Shown: positions 26,792-37,886, counted from the first letter of the stretch. The stretch is 64,000 nucleotides of DNA from Bacteroidales bacterium (GCA_030539115.1 JAUNSR010000014.1:1-64000), one strand, 5' to 3'. The notes: generated by a model not told the origin, from the sequence alone. Program-made: numbers and translations.

Positions 26792-29347
26792 ATGGATAAT
26801 AAAATAAAATTTATACCACTATTTGTATTCATATTATGCTTGTTTAGTTCAGGTATTGAGGCTCAGACAAATTTGATAAAAGGTGTAGTTGTGGATTCAA
26901 TAACAGCAGAACCTGTGTCTTATGTTTCTGTCTATTTAAAAGGCACAACAATTGGAGCAATGACTGATGACAACGGTAATTTTGAGATACATACTACAAC
27001 AACAAAAGGCACGTTAATTATATCTTGTATTGGATATAAGGAATATAGTGCAAGTCTTTCATCTTTTAAAAACATTGAAGATGTTAATATAAAACTTGTT
27101 CCAACTCAATATCAACTTGCAGAAGTTTTAATAAAACCGAAGAAGGAGAAATATTCCAAAAAGAACAATCCGGCTGTTGAATTTGTAAAAAACGTAATTG
27201 ACAACAGGAATGAAAATGATCCTAAAAAAACTAAGGATTATTATTCTTATGAACGATACGAGAAGTTTTCTTATGCGTTGAATGAATTTGATGAAAAGAA
27301 GCTTGAAAAGGGTGTAATGAAGAAATTTAATTTTATTTCTCAATATATTGACACCTCTGAGATTTCAGGACTTCCCATTTTAACAGTTTCAAAGAAGGAG
27401 ATGCTGGAGGAGAACTATTACCGTAAAAGCCCCTCTGACCATAAAAAGATTGTCACTGCTACACGTAGAGAGGGACTTGATGAGGTAATTTCAGAGAGTA
27501 ATCTTGAGACATTCTTTGGAGAGGTTTTTAAAGAGGTAGATATTTATGAAAATAATATAAGTCTTTTTATTCAACGTTTTGTTTCTCCTATCTCCTCGAT
27601 AGGTCCGAGTTTCTATAAATATTATCTTATGGACACCGTTATGATTGATGGTGAAAAGTGTCAGGATCTTGGCTTTGTGCCAATGAATTCAGAATCTTTT
27701 GGCTTTACTGGTCATCTTTATATTACCTTAGATTCAACATACTTTATAAAAAGAGCTCATCTTAATATTCCTAAGAATATAAACTTGAACTTTGTAGACT
27801 TTATGAGTATCGATCAGGAGTTTTCAAGAACAGAAGATAACACCCGAATTTTAACAAAGGATGATGTAATTGTTGAATTTAAGGTAACCGAAAAATCAAA
27901 GGGTATTCATGCAAGGAGGTTAAACACTTATAAAAAACATTCTTTTGATAAGCCTACCAAAGATGGAGTTTTTGACCATCCTGAAGATAGTTATGTAGAA
28001 GATATTGCACGCTTTAGAGATGAAAATTTCTGGACAGAACATCGTCACACTCCAATTCAAGGCAAAGAAAACAATGTAAAGAAAATGCTTCAGGAACTTA
28101 GAGAGGTGCCTCTTTTCTATTGGACTGAAAAACTTGTAAGCACAATTATAGCGGGCTATATTCCTACCTCTAAAGATACAAGTCTTGTGGAAATTGGTCC
28201 TATGAATACAATGATAAGTGGTAATGCTGTTGAAGGCGCTCGTATGAGATTTGGAGCACTTACTACACCTGCTTTAAATAAACGTTGGTTTGGTGGAGCC
28301 TATTTAGCTTATGGAACCCGTGACCAGGAATTTAAGTATCAAGGTCAATTAGAATATTCTTTTCATGACAAGAAAGAGCATCAAAATGAATTTCCTATTC
28401 ATTCGATAAAGGCAATGTATACTTATGATGTTGACCAACTTGGTCAGCAATATCTTTTCACAAATAAAGATAATATCGTTTTGTCTTTGAAAAGGAAAAA
28501 GGATGATAGAACACTCTATCAGCGCAAGGCTGAGATTCTTTATAAGAAAGAATTTTATTCCGGTTTCTCCTATAGTTTAAATCTACGACACAAGAATGAA
28601 TATGGCACCGATTATGTTCGTTTTGAACAGGTAAGAAAAGATGGAAATGTTTTATTAAAAAATTATCAAATGGCAGAAGCAGAGCTAAAACTCAGATATT
28701 CGCCAAATGAGAAGTTTGTTCAAATGAAAAGCAGACGTATTCCTTTAACAATGGATGCTCCGGTTTTTTATATTTCACATACATATGCCCGTAAAGGTAT
28801 TCTTGGAAGTGATTATAATTTCAATAGAACGGAAATTGGATTTGAAAAACGTATTTGGCTCTCTGCTTTCGGATACTTTGACACATATTTTAAAGCCGGT
28901 AAAATTTGGGATGCCGTTCCTTTTACTCTTTTGGAAATTCCTAATGCCAATCTTTCATATACTATTCAACCACAATCATACTCATTGATGAATCCTGTTG
29001 AATTTATTAATGATGAGTATGGCTCCTGGGATATAACTTATTTTATGAACGGTTTAATTTTTAACCGCCTGCCCGTTATAAAATTTCTTAAATGGCGTGA
29101 AGTTGCCTCATTCAAAGGTTTGGTTGGAAGGCTTAGTGATAAAAACCTGCCTACTGCAGAGAATAATTTCTTTGTTCTGCCTGAAGGTTGCGGCACTCTA
29201 AGCCGAATGCCTTATATGGAAGCTACAGTGGGTATTGAAAATATCTTCAAACTTTTAAGAGTGGATTATGTTTGGAGACTCTCTTACAGAAACAATCCAA
29301 ACATCAGCCATAATGGTGTGAGAATAAGTATGCATATTACTTTCTAA
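26792..29347 (+). CDS. DUF5686 protein with carboxypeptidase-like regulatory domain
   Basis: An 851-residue exported protein. The signal peptide ends near GIEAQ (residue 25). A CarboxypepD_reg-like beta-sandwich follows (LIKGVVVDSITAEPVSYVSV ... MTDDNGNFEI, residues 28-115), then a long DUF5686 region and a C-terminal section of alternating strands ending in GVRISMHITF, a likely outer-membrane barrel signal. This layout is common in Bacteroidota outer-membrane proteins of unknown function. The M23 peptidase gene starts 12 bp after its stop, so the two are almost certainly cotranscribed. Confidence 0.85.
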   Translation: MDNKIKFIPLFVFILCLFSSGIEAQTNLIKGVVVDSITAEPVSYVSVYLKGTTIGAMTDDNGNFEIHTTTTKGTLIISCIGYKEYSASLSSFKNIEDVNIKLVPTQYQLAEVLIKPKKEKYSKKNNPAVEFVKNVIDNRNENDPKKTKDYYSYERYEKFSYALNEFDEKKLEKGVMKKFNFISQYIDTSEISGLPILTVSKKEMLEENYYRKSPSDHKKIVTATRREGLDEVISESNLETFFGEVFKEVDIYENNISLFIQRFVSPISSIGPSFYKYYLMDTVMIDGEKCQDLGFVPMNSESFGFTGHLYITLDSTYFIKRAHLNIPKNINLNFVDFMSIDQEFSRTEDNTRILTKDDVIVEFKVTEKSKGIHARRLNTYKKHSFDKPTKDGVFDHPEDSYVEDIARFRDENFWTEHRHTPIQGKENNVKKMLQELREVPLFYWTEKLVSTIIAGYIPTSKDTSLVEIGPMNTMISGNAVEGARMRFGALTTPALNKRWFGGAYLAYGTRDQEFKYQGQLEYSFHDKKEHQNEFPIHSIKAMYTYDVDQLGQQYLFTNKDNIVLSLKRKKDDRTLYQRKAEILYKKEFYSGFSYSLNLRHKNEYGTDYVRFEQVRKDGNVLLKNYQMAEAELKLRYSPNEKFVQMKSRRIPLTMDAPVFYISHTYARKGILGSDYNFNRTEIGFEKRIWLSAFGYFDTYFKAGKIWDAVPFTLLEIPNANLSYTIQPQSYSLMNPVEFINDEYGSWDITYFMNGLIFNRLPVIKFLKWREVASFKGLVGRLSDKNLPTAENNFFVLPEGCGTLSRMPYMEATVGIENIFKLLRVDYVWRLSYRNNPNISHNGVRISMHITF

Positions 29348-29358
29348 TATTATTTTAA

Positions 29359-31059
29359 ATGTACAGACGATTATTTCTTATTTCCTGTTTTTGGTGTTTC
29401 GTATTATTTTGCCACTCACAACAAAATAAAGCAAGGACTTATGAATTGCCAATCAGGATGGTTCCTTATTTAAGTGGTAATTTCGGAGAATTAAGGAGTA
29501 ATCATTTTCATTCAGGAATAGATTTTAAGACACAAGGTTCAACAGGACATCCTGTCTATAGTTTTGATGATGGATGGGTTTCACGTATTTCTGTTTCCCC
29601 TTGGGGTTATGGAAAGGCTTTATATATAAATCATTATAATGGAATGACAACTGTATATGGGCATCTTCTTTCTTTCAATCAAAACTTAAATAATATTGTA
29701 AAGAATATTCAATATGAAAATGAGTCTTTCTCTTTTGACAAGTCTTTTGATAAAGATGAAATAATTGTAAAAAGAGGAGAACTAATAGCAAAGTCAGGAA
29801 ATTCTGGAAGTTCAGGAGGTCCTCACTTACATTTTGAAATAAGAGATACACAAAGTCAAGACCCAATCGATCCTCTTCCTTTCTTTATTAATAAAATTAC
29901 TGATACCAAAAAGCCTGAAATTAAACTTGTCAGAGTTTACCCACTTAAAGGCAAAGGGATTGTTAATGATAGCAATGAGCCGGCTTCAGCTTCTATTGTA
30001 AAAAAAGAAGATGGCTCATATTCCTTAAATAAAACTTTTTCTGCTTGGGGAGAAATAGGTCTCGGTGTTAAGGCTTATGATTATATGGACAATACAACAA
30101 ATATCTATGGAGTAAAAAATATTAGAATGTTTGTTGACGATTCACTTTATTTTTCTCAACAAATAAATCGCTTTTCTTTCTCAGAAACTCGATATTTAAA
30201 CTCTCTTACTGATTTTTCAGATTGGGTAAACAACCGTTCAATGGTTGTAAAGCTGTATAAAGAGCCAAATAATCAGCTTTCAATTTATAATAAACTCGTT
30301 AATAATGGTATAATTGATATTAATAAAGAAAGGATTTATAAAATACGTTATGAACTAAGTGATGCTAAAGGGAATAAGAGAATATTTAATTTCAATATAA
30401 AAGGAATTAAGGGTGAGATCCCATATTCCAATGATGACAGTCTAATGGAATATTCCAAAGATAACAGATTTGAAAATGAAAACTTTTCTATCAATATTGC
30501 CAAAAATTCACTTTATGATGATGTAAATTTCAGCTATACTCAAAAAGATGATTCAACTCTTTTATCAAACATTCATCTTGTCTGTTCTTATGATATTCCT
30601 CTTCACAAAAGTGCTAAATATAAAATAAAGATTACTAATGACACAATCAGCGATAAATCAAAATATTATGTTGCCTCATTAGGGAAAAATCTTAATGGAA
30701 ATTCATCAATGGGAGGCGAATACAACAATGGATGGATGGAGTTTTCTGCATCCTCTTTTGGAAACTTTTGTGTTATGAAAGATGTAAATGCTCCAAAAAT
30801 TGAACCTGTAAATCAAAAAAACTGGGGTAAAACCGGAGTATTAAAATTCCGTATCAGCGATAATGAAACCGGAATAAGTTCTTGGAGACCTACTATTGAT
30901 GATAAATATGCCCTGTTTGAATATGATGGAAAGACCTCTACCATATCATATAAAATAGATATTCAAAGAATCGGCAAGGACAAGAATCATAATTTGAAAA
31001 TTATTCTTATTGATAATTGTGGCAATACCACTGAATACAATCATAAATTTTATTGGTAG
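29359..31059 (+). CDS. M23 family zinc metallopeptidase
   Basis: A 566-residue exported peptidase predicted to cut peptidoglycan cross-bridges. After a signal peptide (FLISCFWCFVLFCHS), the M23/LytM domain carries the zinc ligands His51-xxx-Asp55 (HSGIDFKTQG) and His156-x-His158 (GPHLHFEI), so it looks catalytically intact. The remaining 400 residues are beta-rich with no recognised domain (DYMDNTTNIYGVKNI and similar). It follows the DUF5686 gene by 12 bp. A role in wall remodelling near the outer membrane is inferred. Confidence 0.9.
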   Translation: MYRRLFLISCFWCFVLFCHSQQNKARTYELPIRMVPYLSGNFGELRSNHFHSGIDFKTQGSTGHPVYSFDDGWVSRISVSPWGYGKALYINHYNGMTTVYGHLLSFNQNLNNIVKNIQYENESFSFDKSFDKDEIIVKRGELIAKSGNSGSSGGPHLHFEIRDTQSQDPIDPLPFFINKITDTKKPEIKLVRVYPLKGKGIVNDSNEPASASIVKKEDGSYSLNKTFSAWGEIGLGVKAYDYMDNTTNIYGVKNIRMFVDDSLYFSQQINRFSFSETRYLNSLTDFSDWVNNRSMVVKLYKEPNNQLSIYNKLVNNGIIDINKERIYKIRYELSDAKGNKRIFNFNIKGIKGEIPYSNDDSLMEYSKDNRFENENFSINIAKNSLYDDVNFSYTQKDDSTLLSNIHLVCSYDIPLHKSAKYKIKITNDTISDKSKYYVASLGKNLNGNSSMGGEYNNGWMEFSASSFGNFCVMKDVNAPKIEPVNQKNWGKTGVLKFRISDNETGISSWRPTIDDKYALFEYDGKTSTISYKIDIQRIGKDKNHNLKIILIDNCGNTTEYNHKFYW

Positions 31060-31176
31060 TTTTCTTTTATTATTAAAATTTCTCTTTATAGATTTGAGCA
31101 TATTTAAAAAAAAAGGAAAAAAGTGATAGTTTATGCTTTCATAATAGCAGATTAATAAATAACACATAATATAAAT

Positions 31177-32814
31177 ATGAGAAAATTATTTCTTCTTAGC
31201 GCCGCTGTTTTGATTCTTTTTCCAACCATAGCAGAAGCTTGTACAAGTCTTCTTGTTGGCAAAAAAGCATCAGCCGATGGCTCTACTTTTATTTCCTATG
31301 CTGCCGACTCTCATGTTCTTTACGGAGAGCTTTATCATTGGCCTTCGGCAACATATCCAAAAGGAACTATGCTTGATATCATAGAATGGGATACTTCCAA
31401 ACCTCTTGGGAAGATTGCTCAAGTTGAAAAGACATATTCTGTTATAGGAAACATGAATGAACATCAATTAACCATATCAGAATCTACTTGGGGCGGAAGA
31501 GAGGAATTACAGGATTCCACAGGAATTATGGACTATGGCTCATTGATTTATGTTACTCTTCAAAGGGCAAAAACAGCAAGAGAGGCGATAAAGACAATGA
31601 CTGATCTTGTTAAGGAATATGGATATTATAGCAGCGGAGAATCTTTCTCTATAGCAGATCCAAATGAAATATGGATTATGGAGATGATTGGTAAAGGTGT
31701 CGGTAATAAAGGTGCTGTTTGGGTTGCTGTTAAGATTCCTGACGAATGCATTGCCGCTCATGCCAATCATGCTCGTATACATACTTTCCCTCTTGATGAT
31801 AAGGAAAATTGCCTTTATTCTTCAGATGTAATTGCATTTGCTCGTGAGAAAGGATATTTTAATGGTTTAAACAAGGATTTTAGTTTCTCTAAAGCTTATG
31901 CTGTTACTGATTTTGGAGCTTTAAGAGGTTGTGAAGCCCGTGTTTGGTCTTTTTACAATAAATATGCTGACGGGATGGATAAATACCTTGATTATATAAA
32001 TGGCAAATCTCAAGAAGTGCTTCCTCTTTATGTAAAGCCAAATAGGAAACTTGGTGTAAGAGATGTGCAATCTATGATGAGAGATCATTTTGAAGATACT
32101 CCATTTGATATGACTCAAGATATCGGTGCGGGTCCTTTTAAAGTGCCTTATCGTTATCGTCCAATGACATTTAAAGTCGATACAGTCGAATATACAAATG
32201 AGAGAGCTATTGCCACTCAACAGACAGGTTTTTCTTTTGTTTCTCAAATGAGAAGTTGGCTTCCAGATGCCATTGGAGGAATACTTTGGTTTGGAGTTGA
32301 CGATGCCAATACTTGTGTTTATGTTCCCATGTATTGTGCTACCCAGAATGTTCCTGAATGTTACAAAGTAGGAAATGGAGATATGTACACGTTCTCCTGG
32401 ACTTCTGCTTTTTGGATTCACAATTGGGTTGCCAATCAGGCATACAACAGGTATAACCTTATGATTCCTGATATAAGGAAAGCTCAAAGACAACTTGAAG
32501 ACAAGTATGAAAATATGCAGCCTGCAATTGAAAAAGCTGCTATGGAATTATATAATACAAATCCTCAGGAAGCAATTTCTTATCTTAATAATTATTCTGT
32601 GAATGAGGCTACTGCAGCTACAGCTTCTTGGAAACAGCTCGGAGAATATCTTCTTGTAAAGTTTATTGACGGAAATGTTAAAAAGGAAAAGGATGGAAAA
32701 TTTGCACGCACTCCTTATGGAGATGCCGAGTATCCAAATTTTCCTGGTTACTCAAAAGAGTATTATGAACAAATAGCAAAAGAGACCGGTGACAGACTTA
32801 AAGTGACTTTCTAA
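31177..32814 (+). CDS. C69 family dipeptidase (secreted, Ntn-hydrolase)
   Basis: A 545-residue peptidase of family C69. A signal peptide ends at AEA, exposing Cys22 of ACTSLLVGKKASADGSTF as the N-terminal nucleophile, the normal maturation for this family. NMNEHQLTISESTWGGREEL and ADPNEIWIMEMIGKG follow the PepD pattern. It cleaves dipeptides, often with broad specificity, probably in the periplasm. It lies 117 bp after the M23 gene and is followed by a strong terminator at 32867, so it ends the run. Confidence 0.92.
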   Translation: MRKLFLLSAAVLILFPTIAEACTSLLVGKKASADGSTFISYAADSHVLYGELYHWPSATYPKGTMLDIIEWDTSKPLGKIAQVEKTYSVIGNMNEHQLTISESTWGGREELQDSTGIMDYGSLIYVTLQRAKTAREAIKTMTDLVKEYGYYSSGESFSIADPNEIWIMEMIGKGVGNKGAVWVAVKIPDECIAAHANHARIHTFPLDDKENCLYSSDVIAFAREKGYFNGLNKDFSFSKAYAVTDFGALRGCEARVWSFYNKYADGMDKYLDYINGKSQEVLPLYVKPNRKLGVRDVQSMMRDHFEDTPFDMTQDIGAGPFKVPYRYRPMTFKVDTVEYTNERAIATQQTGFSFVSQMRSWLPDAIGGILWFGVDDANTCVYVPMYCATQNVPECYKVGNGDMYTFSWTSAFWIHNWVANQAYNRYNLMIPDIRKAQRQLEDKYENMQPAIEKAAMELYNTNPQEAISYLNNYSVNEATAATASWKQLGEYLLVKFIDGNVKKEKDGKFARTPYGDAEYPNFPGYSKEYYEQIAKETGDRLKVTF

Positions 32815-32866
32815 ACCAATTATTGATATAATATAAATTATTTCAAGACATTCAATAATATTTACT

Positions 32867-32910
32867 AAAACGCCCTTTGATATAAAAACATCAAAGGGCG
32901 TTTTAATTTT
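32867..32910 (+). terminator. Terminator after the C69 dipeptidase
   Basis: Perfect 15-bp stem (aaaacgccctttgat at 32867-32881 with its complement at 32890-32904) followed by T-rich sequence. Confidence 0.9.
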
Positions 32911-33291
32911 TAGATTCTCTTATATCGTATAATAAAACCCTCAGACTTTTAATCAGCAATAAGTTGGACAATATCTCATATAAAGGATAAATAGAATAAT
33001 TGGAATAATGATTTAATTTTTATTTAAGCAAATATTGTCTATAAAAGCTGATATAAGTTTTAATAAGATAAATTCTATTGATATTGATTGAATATTTAAA
33101 ATCTTCTCATCTCAAGAGCGATAATATTTATCAGAAATATACATTATATTTGCAAAATACATTTTATGACTCAATTGAATATAAATGGCTTATTTCATCT
33201 TTTTAATAAAAGTAAATATGAATATTTAAAAATTCTCAGGTTTTAAAATGTTATAATAAAGAATCAACGTTTATCTAAATAATAAATAATT
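32911..33291. other. Intergenic region before the phosphohexomutase gene
   Basis: 380 bp, AT-rich, no gene. TATATTTG at 33145-33152 matches the -7 consensus and would give a leader of about 135 nt; no -33 TTTG at ideal spacing was found. Confidence 0.5.
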
Positions 33292-35040
33292 ATGGCAAAC
33301 GAAGCATTAATCCGTGAAGTAACTGCTAAAGCACAGACTTGGTTAAGCGAGGCTTATGACGAGCAAACGCGGAATGAAGTTAAAAAGCTGCTTGAAAACG
33401 AAGACAAAACAGATCTTATCGAATCTTTTTACAAAGATCTTGAATTTGGAACCGGAGGTTTAAGAGGTATCATGGGCGCAGGTTCAAACAGAATGAACAT
33501 TTATACTGTTGGAGCTGCTACTCAAGGGTTGGCTAACTATCTAAAAAAAGAGTTTGCTGATAAAAAAGAAATAAGTGTTGTTGTTGGGCACGACTGTCGT
33601 AACAATAGTAGATTATTTGCTGAGACAGCTGCTCAGATTTTTTCTGCCAATGGTATTAAAACTTATTTATTTGAGGACTTAAGACCGACACCTGAAGTTT
33701 CTTTTGCTATAAGAGAGCTTGGATGTCAAAGCGGTATAATATTAACAGCATCCCATAACCCTAAGGAATACAATGGTTATAAGGCTTATTGGAGCGATGG
33801 AGCTCAAGTTATTGCACCTCATGACAGAAATATTATTGCTGAAGTAAATAAAATACGTTCTGTAAATGACATAAAGTTTAATGGAAATAAGAATCTTATT
33901 GTTTCTATTGGGAAAAATATAGATGATAAATTCCTTGAATTTATAAAAACACTCTCTCTAAGCCCTGATTCAATATCCCGCCAATCTGATATAAAGATTG
34001 TTTATACTCCAATCCATGGAACAGGCATTCATATTATTCCTGCTTCATTGGCTAACTGGGGCTTCAAAAATATTATTCATGTTCCTGAACAAGATGTTAT
34101 CAGTGGAAATTTTCCAACTGTAGCTTCTCCAAATCCTGAAGAACCTGCAGCTCTTAGTCTTGCCATAGAAAAAGCTAAAGAGACTGATGCTGACATTGTC
34201 ATGGCTTCTGACCCTGATGCTGACCGTATTGGAGTTGCCATAAAAAATGACAAAGGCGAATGGATTCTTGTCAACGGAAATCAAATTGTAATGATTTTCT
34301 TAACCTACATCATTACCCGCTACAAAGAGCTTGGTTGGATTAACGGAAACGAATACATTGTAAAAACTATCGTAACAACAGATATTATAAAAACTATTGC
34401 TGAAAAGAACAATGTTGAAATGTTTGATTGCTACACAGGTTTCAAATGGATTGCTGATGTTATTCGCCAAAATGAAGGGATAAAGAAATATATAGGTGGT
34501 GGAGAGGAAAGCTATGGCTTCCTTGCTGAAGACTTCTGCCGTGATAAGGATGCTGTTTCTGCTTGTTCTTTAATGGCTGAGATTGCTGCTTGGGCTAAAG
34601 ACAATGGTAAATCTATGTTTGAAATGATTCAGGACATTTATCTTACTTATGGTTTTGGCAAAGAAAAAGGTATTTCTGTTGTTAAGAAAGGAAAGACTGG
34701 TGCAGAAGAGATTGAAGCAATGATGGTAAACTTTAGAAACAATCCGCCTAAAGAGATTGCAGGTTCTCCTGTTACTGTTATTAAAGATTATTCAACTCTT
34801 AAAGCAGTTGACGTTGCAGAAAATGAAACATTTACTTTAGATATGCCAACAACCTCCAATGTTCTTCAATACTTTACTGAAGACGGAACTAAAGTTTCTG
34901 TTCGTCCTTCCGGAACTGAGCCTAAGATTAAGTTCTATGTTGAAGTTAAGGAAGAAATGAAATCTCGTGCAGATTTTGATGAGGCAAATAAAAGGGCTGA
35001 CCAAAAGATTCTTCAGGTTCTAGCTTCAATGGGCGTCTAA
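33292..35040 (+). CDS. Phosphoglucomutase/phosphomannomutase (phospho-sugar mutase)
   Basis: A 582-residue alpha-D-phosphohexomutase interconverting hexose 1- and 6-phosphates. The catalytic serine is Ser154 in TASHNPKEYNGYK. The metal loop is DPDADRIG (Asp307, Asp309, Asp311), the sugar-binding loop GGGEESYGF, and the phosphate-binding loop RPSGTEPKIKFY near the C-terminus. All four active-site motifs are intact. Length matches the PgcA-like subgroup. It stands alone; a shared bidirectional terminator follows. Whether glucose or mannose phosphates are preferred is not visible. Confidence 0.93.
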   Translation: MANEALIREVTAKAQTWLSEAYDEQTRNEVKKLLENEDKTDLIESFYKDLEFGTGGLRGIMGAGSNRMNIYTVGAATQGLANYLKKEFADKKEISVVVGHDCRNNSRLFAETAAQIFSANGIKTYLFEDLRPTPEVSFAIRELGCQSGIILTASHNPKEYNGYKAYWSDGAQVIAPHDRNIIAEVNKIRSVNDIKFNGNKNLIVSIGKNIDDKFLEFIKTLSLSPDSISRQSDIKIVYTPIHGTGIHIIPASLANWGFKNIIHVPEQDVISGNFPTVASPNPEEPAALSLAIEKAKETDADIVMASDPDADRIGVAIKNDKGEWILVNGNQIVMIFLTYIITRYKELGWINGNEYIVKTIVTTDIIKTIAEKNNVEMFDCYTGFKWIADVIRQNEGIKKYIGGGEESYGFLAEDFCRDKDAVSACSLMAEIAAWAKDNGKSMFEMIQDIYLTYGFGKEKGISVVKKGKTGAEEIEAMMVNFRNNPPKEIAGSPVTVIKDYSTLKAVDVAENETFTLDMPTTSNVLQYFTEDGTKVSVRPSGTEPKIKFYVEVKEEMKSRADFDEANKRADQKILQVLASMGV

Positions 35041-35058
35041 ACTGCTTTTAATATAAAC

Positions 35059-35110
35059 AAAAACGTCGCTTAATTGGGATATCCCATATTAAGCGACGTT
35101 TTTGTTTTTT
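35059..35110. terminator. Bidirectional terminator between pgm and NlpC/P60 genes
   Basis: A long inverted repeat (acgtcgcttaat...tgggat / atccca...attaagcgacgt) lies between converging genes, with T runs on the plus side and A runs on the left side. It can stop transcripts from both directions. Confidence 0.85.
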
Positions 35111-35111
35111 A

Positions 35112-35918
35112 TTATCTTTTTCTTTCTATCTCGTTAAAGCGTCTTATTATTGGTTTTCTTTTCACATAATCATTTAATAAGTCCGACCAATAGCCTTCAT
35201 TTGTTATTTTACTCAAATGAACCGATCCACTGCAGTGAATCATCATATCCTTTGTAAACATCATTCCTACATGTACTACATTTCCCAAAGAATTTTCAAA
35301 AAAAACAAGATCACCAGGATAGGAATTTTCTATACCTTTAATCGGCTCTCCAAGTAAACATTGCTGATCTGCATCTCTTGGAAGAGCGACCCCGTTAAGA
35401 CGATAAACCGATTGAACAAAACCTGAACAATCTGCTCCCATTATAGAACGTCCTCCCCATAAATAAGGAGTGTGCATATATAACGAGGCTGTTCTTAAAA
35501 GAGATTTAAGATGCCCCAATTCAAAGCGTACAACCTGATTGCTATTAATCTTAAAGGTGCGTTCTGCTACGGTAAAAGAATTTTTGTTGGGAATATATCC
35601 CGGCAAAACGCTTCCCATTGATATTCTAAAGGGGGAATTATCTCCTTTACACTTAATATCTGTCAAAGGATTTCTAACAATATAAACAGGTGAATTTATA
35701 AGAGCGTCGGCTTCAGCCTCAGATATTTCGGTTATCATAGCCCTATCAATCCAGCCATGATAAAAATCGAACTTATTTTCTATAAAAGCCCAGCTTCCAT
35801 CCTCTTTTAATATTGAAAAAACTTCTCCAAACATCAATTCACTAACCATTTCGGAACTCTCATTTGGATTCTTTCTCATAGGTATCAATGCCAGTAAAGC
35901 TATTCCGTAAGAAGCCAT
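35112..35918 (-). CDS. NlpC/P60 cysteine peptidase with SH3-like domain
   Basis: A 268-residue hydrolase of gamma-D-Glu-L-Ala/diamino-acid linkages in wall peptides. An SH3-like N-terminal region (residues 1-60, EVFSILKEDGSWAFIENKFDFYHGWI) precedes the NlpC/P60 domain, with catalytic Cys154 (GADCSGF), His206 (VVHVGM) and His218 (IHCSG). It resembles YkfC-type enzymes that recycle murein peptides. No signal peptide is seen, which fits a cytoplasmic recycling role. It starts 3 bp after the mutL stop codon and so is cotranscribed with it. Confidence 0.9.
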   Translation of the reverse strand: MASYGIALLALIPMRKNPNESSEMVSELMFGEVFSILKEDGSWAFIENKFDFYHGWIDRAMITEISEAEADALINSPVYIVRNPLTDIKCKGDNSPFRISMGSVLPGYIPNKNSFTVAERTFKINSNQVVRFELGHLKSLLRTASLYMHTPYLWGGRSIMGADCSGFVQSVYRLNGVALPRDADQQCLLGEPIKGIENSYPGDLVFFENSLGNVVHVGMMFTKDMMIHCSGSVHLSKITNEGYWSDLLNDYVKRKPIIRRFNEIERKR

Positions 35919-35921
35919 ATT

Positions 35922-37886
35922 CTAAATTTTAAATCGCTTTTCTATTTCTTCGTTTGTCAATACAGAAAGTATAAGATTGCCATCAGGAGTATAGTTTGGC
36001 GAAGAAGAGGCAAAAAGATCATCAATTAGCTTTTCCATCTCCTCGTTATTAAGGAACTCGCCATAAGGAATTGCGGCTGCCTGAGCAAGAGAAAGAGCAA
36101 TCACCTCATGCAAATCAGTCTTTACATCCCTTGCTTTCTCCTTTGCAGTATCAACCATTGAATGAATCAGTTCTTTAATATCCAATCCTTCAATTCCTGA
36201 TGGGATACCGTTAATAGAATAAGAACACCCACCCATATTGTTAAGATCGAAGCCTAAGAATTTAAGATCTTCGTTTATCTCTTCAAGAATTGGCACATCA
36301 GAAGGAGCAAAATTTATTATTTCCGGAAATAAAACGCCCTGTGTAACTCCTTTTCTTAACGAAATTAAATCAATATATGAATCAAAAAGTACACGGATAT
36401 GCGCTCTATGCTGATCAATCATCATCATTCCTGATTTAACCGAGGTAACTATATATCTTCCTTTAAATTGATAATGAGCTGAGCCTGAATTTGTATCAGC
36501 AGAAGAAAAGACCTTACTCTCAACACTTGTTTGAGGTATATTTACAGAAGAAGAAACCGTTTCCAAACTATCTGCATTTTCCAAATCCATATTTGCGTCT
36601 ACAAAGGCTGAATCAGTATGAAAATAATCCGGATCACCATCAAACTCCTTTTCTGTATTTAAACCAGAGCTAAACGATTCATTAAAGAACTCATTATTAT
36701 CATTTTGATCAATATTGGATTTATCATTTTCAAAACCCTTATATAATTCCTGCCAGTTTGGTTCGACCTTATTTGAAGCTTTATTAAAAGGATTATATGA
36801 AGTATTAAATTTTGGTTTAGGCTGTTGAATATTCTCAGTAGTGTGAATAGGAATATCAGGAGCATCTTCCATGTCAAAATCTATGGAAGGCACAGCGCTA
36901 AACTTTCCCAAAGCCTCCTTTATTGCAGCAGAAATTATCTGCCAAAGGAAAGGTTCATTCTCAAACTTTATTTCAGTTTTTGTTGGGTGGATATTTACAT
37001 CAATATTTGCAGGGTCTACATTAAAATATAGGAAATAGTTTGGTTGTTCTCCTGCAGGTATTAAAGTTTCAAAACTTTGCATCACAGCCTTATGAAAATA
37101 AGGATGACGCATATACCTCCCATTTACAAAGAAATATTGAAGAGCATTCTTTTTTCTGGCAGCCTCCGGGCGCCCTATATAGCCATTAACGCTTATCAAG
37201 GCTGTATCAACCTCAACAGATAAAAGCTGCTGATTTAGGCTCTTGCCAAAAAGATTAATTATCCTCTGTCTTAAGTTTGTAGCAGGAATATTTATAATTT
37301 CATTATCGTTATGAACAAGAGAGAAAGAAACATCCGGATTGACCAACGCTACTCTCTCAAATTCAGTAATGATATTGCTGAGTTCTGTCTGATTGCTTTT
37401 AAGGAATTTTCTTCTTGCAGGCACATTAAAGAAAATATTCTTCACCTGCATATTTGTACCAACAGGTGAAGAGACAGGTTCCTGTTGTTCAACCTGACTG
37501 CCAGAGATACGGACAAGCGTTCCAATCTCCTCTGATTCAACTCTTGTCTTCATTTCTATTTGAGCTATGGCTGCTATTGAGGCTAAAGCCTCGCCTCTAA
37601 AGCCCATAGTTTTCAGAGCAAACAGATCCGCAGCCTGTTTAATTTTAGAAGTGGCATGACGCTCAAAAGCCATTCTTGCATCAGTTGGAGACATTCCTTT
37701 TCCATTATCGATAATTTGGATTGAAGTTCTCCCTGCATCTTTTAAAATCACTTGTATATTATGAGCCCCTGCATCAATTGAGTTCTCCATAAGCTCCTTT
37801 ACTACAGAAGCCGGACGCTGGATAACCTCTCCTGCAGCTATCTGATTTGCGACAGAATCGGGCAAAAGTTGTATGATATCACTCAT
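35922..37886 (-). CDS. mutL: DNA mismatch repair protein MutL
   Basis: A 654-residue GHKL ATPase that couples MutS recognition to strand removal. N-terminal ATPase motifs are intact: [18 protein letters not shown] and ATSKIKQ with [13 protein letters not shown] variable linker (about residues 340-465) precedes the C-terminal dimer domain. There the endonuclease motif reads [12 protein letters not shown] instead of DQHAxxExxxxE, so nicking activity is doubtful. I use the ATG at 37886; the codon before it is TTG and would add one residue. The NlpC/P60 gene follows immediately. Confidence 0.95.
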   Translation of the reverse strand: MSDIIQLLPDSVANQIAAGEVIQRPASVVKELMENSIDAGAHNIQVILKDAGRTSIQIIDNGKGMSPTDARMAFERHATSKIKQAADLFALKTMGFRGEALASIAAIAQIEMKTRVESEEIGTLVRISGSQVEQQEPVSSPVGTNMQVKNIFFNVPARRKFLKSNQTELSNIITEFERVALVNPDVSFSLVHNDNEIINIPATNLRQRIINLFGKSLNQQLLSVEVDTALISVNGYIGRPEAARKKNALQYFFVNGRYMRHPYFHKAVMQSFETLIPAGEQPNYFLYFNVDPANIDVNIHPTKTEIKFENEPFLWQIISAAIKEALGKFSAVPSIDFDMEDAPDIPIHTTENIQQPKPKFNTSYNPFNKASNKVEPNWQELYKGFENDKSNIDQNDNNEFFNESFSSGLNTEKEFDGDPDYFHTDSAFVDANMDLENADSLETVSSSVNIPQTSVESKVFSSADTNSGSAHYQFKGRYIVTSVKSGMMMIDQHRAHIRVLFDSYIDLISLRKGVTQGVLFPEIINFAPSDVPILEEINEDLKFLGFDLNNMGGCSYSINGIPSGIEGLDIKELIHSMVDTAKEKARDVKTDLHEVIALSLAQAAAIPYGEFLNNEEMEKLIDDLFASSSPNYTPDGNLILSVLTNEEIEKRFKI

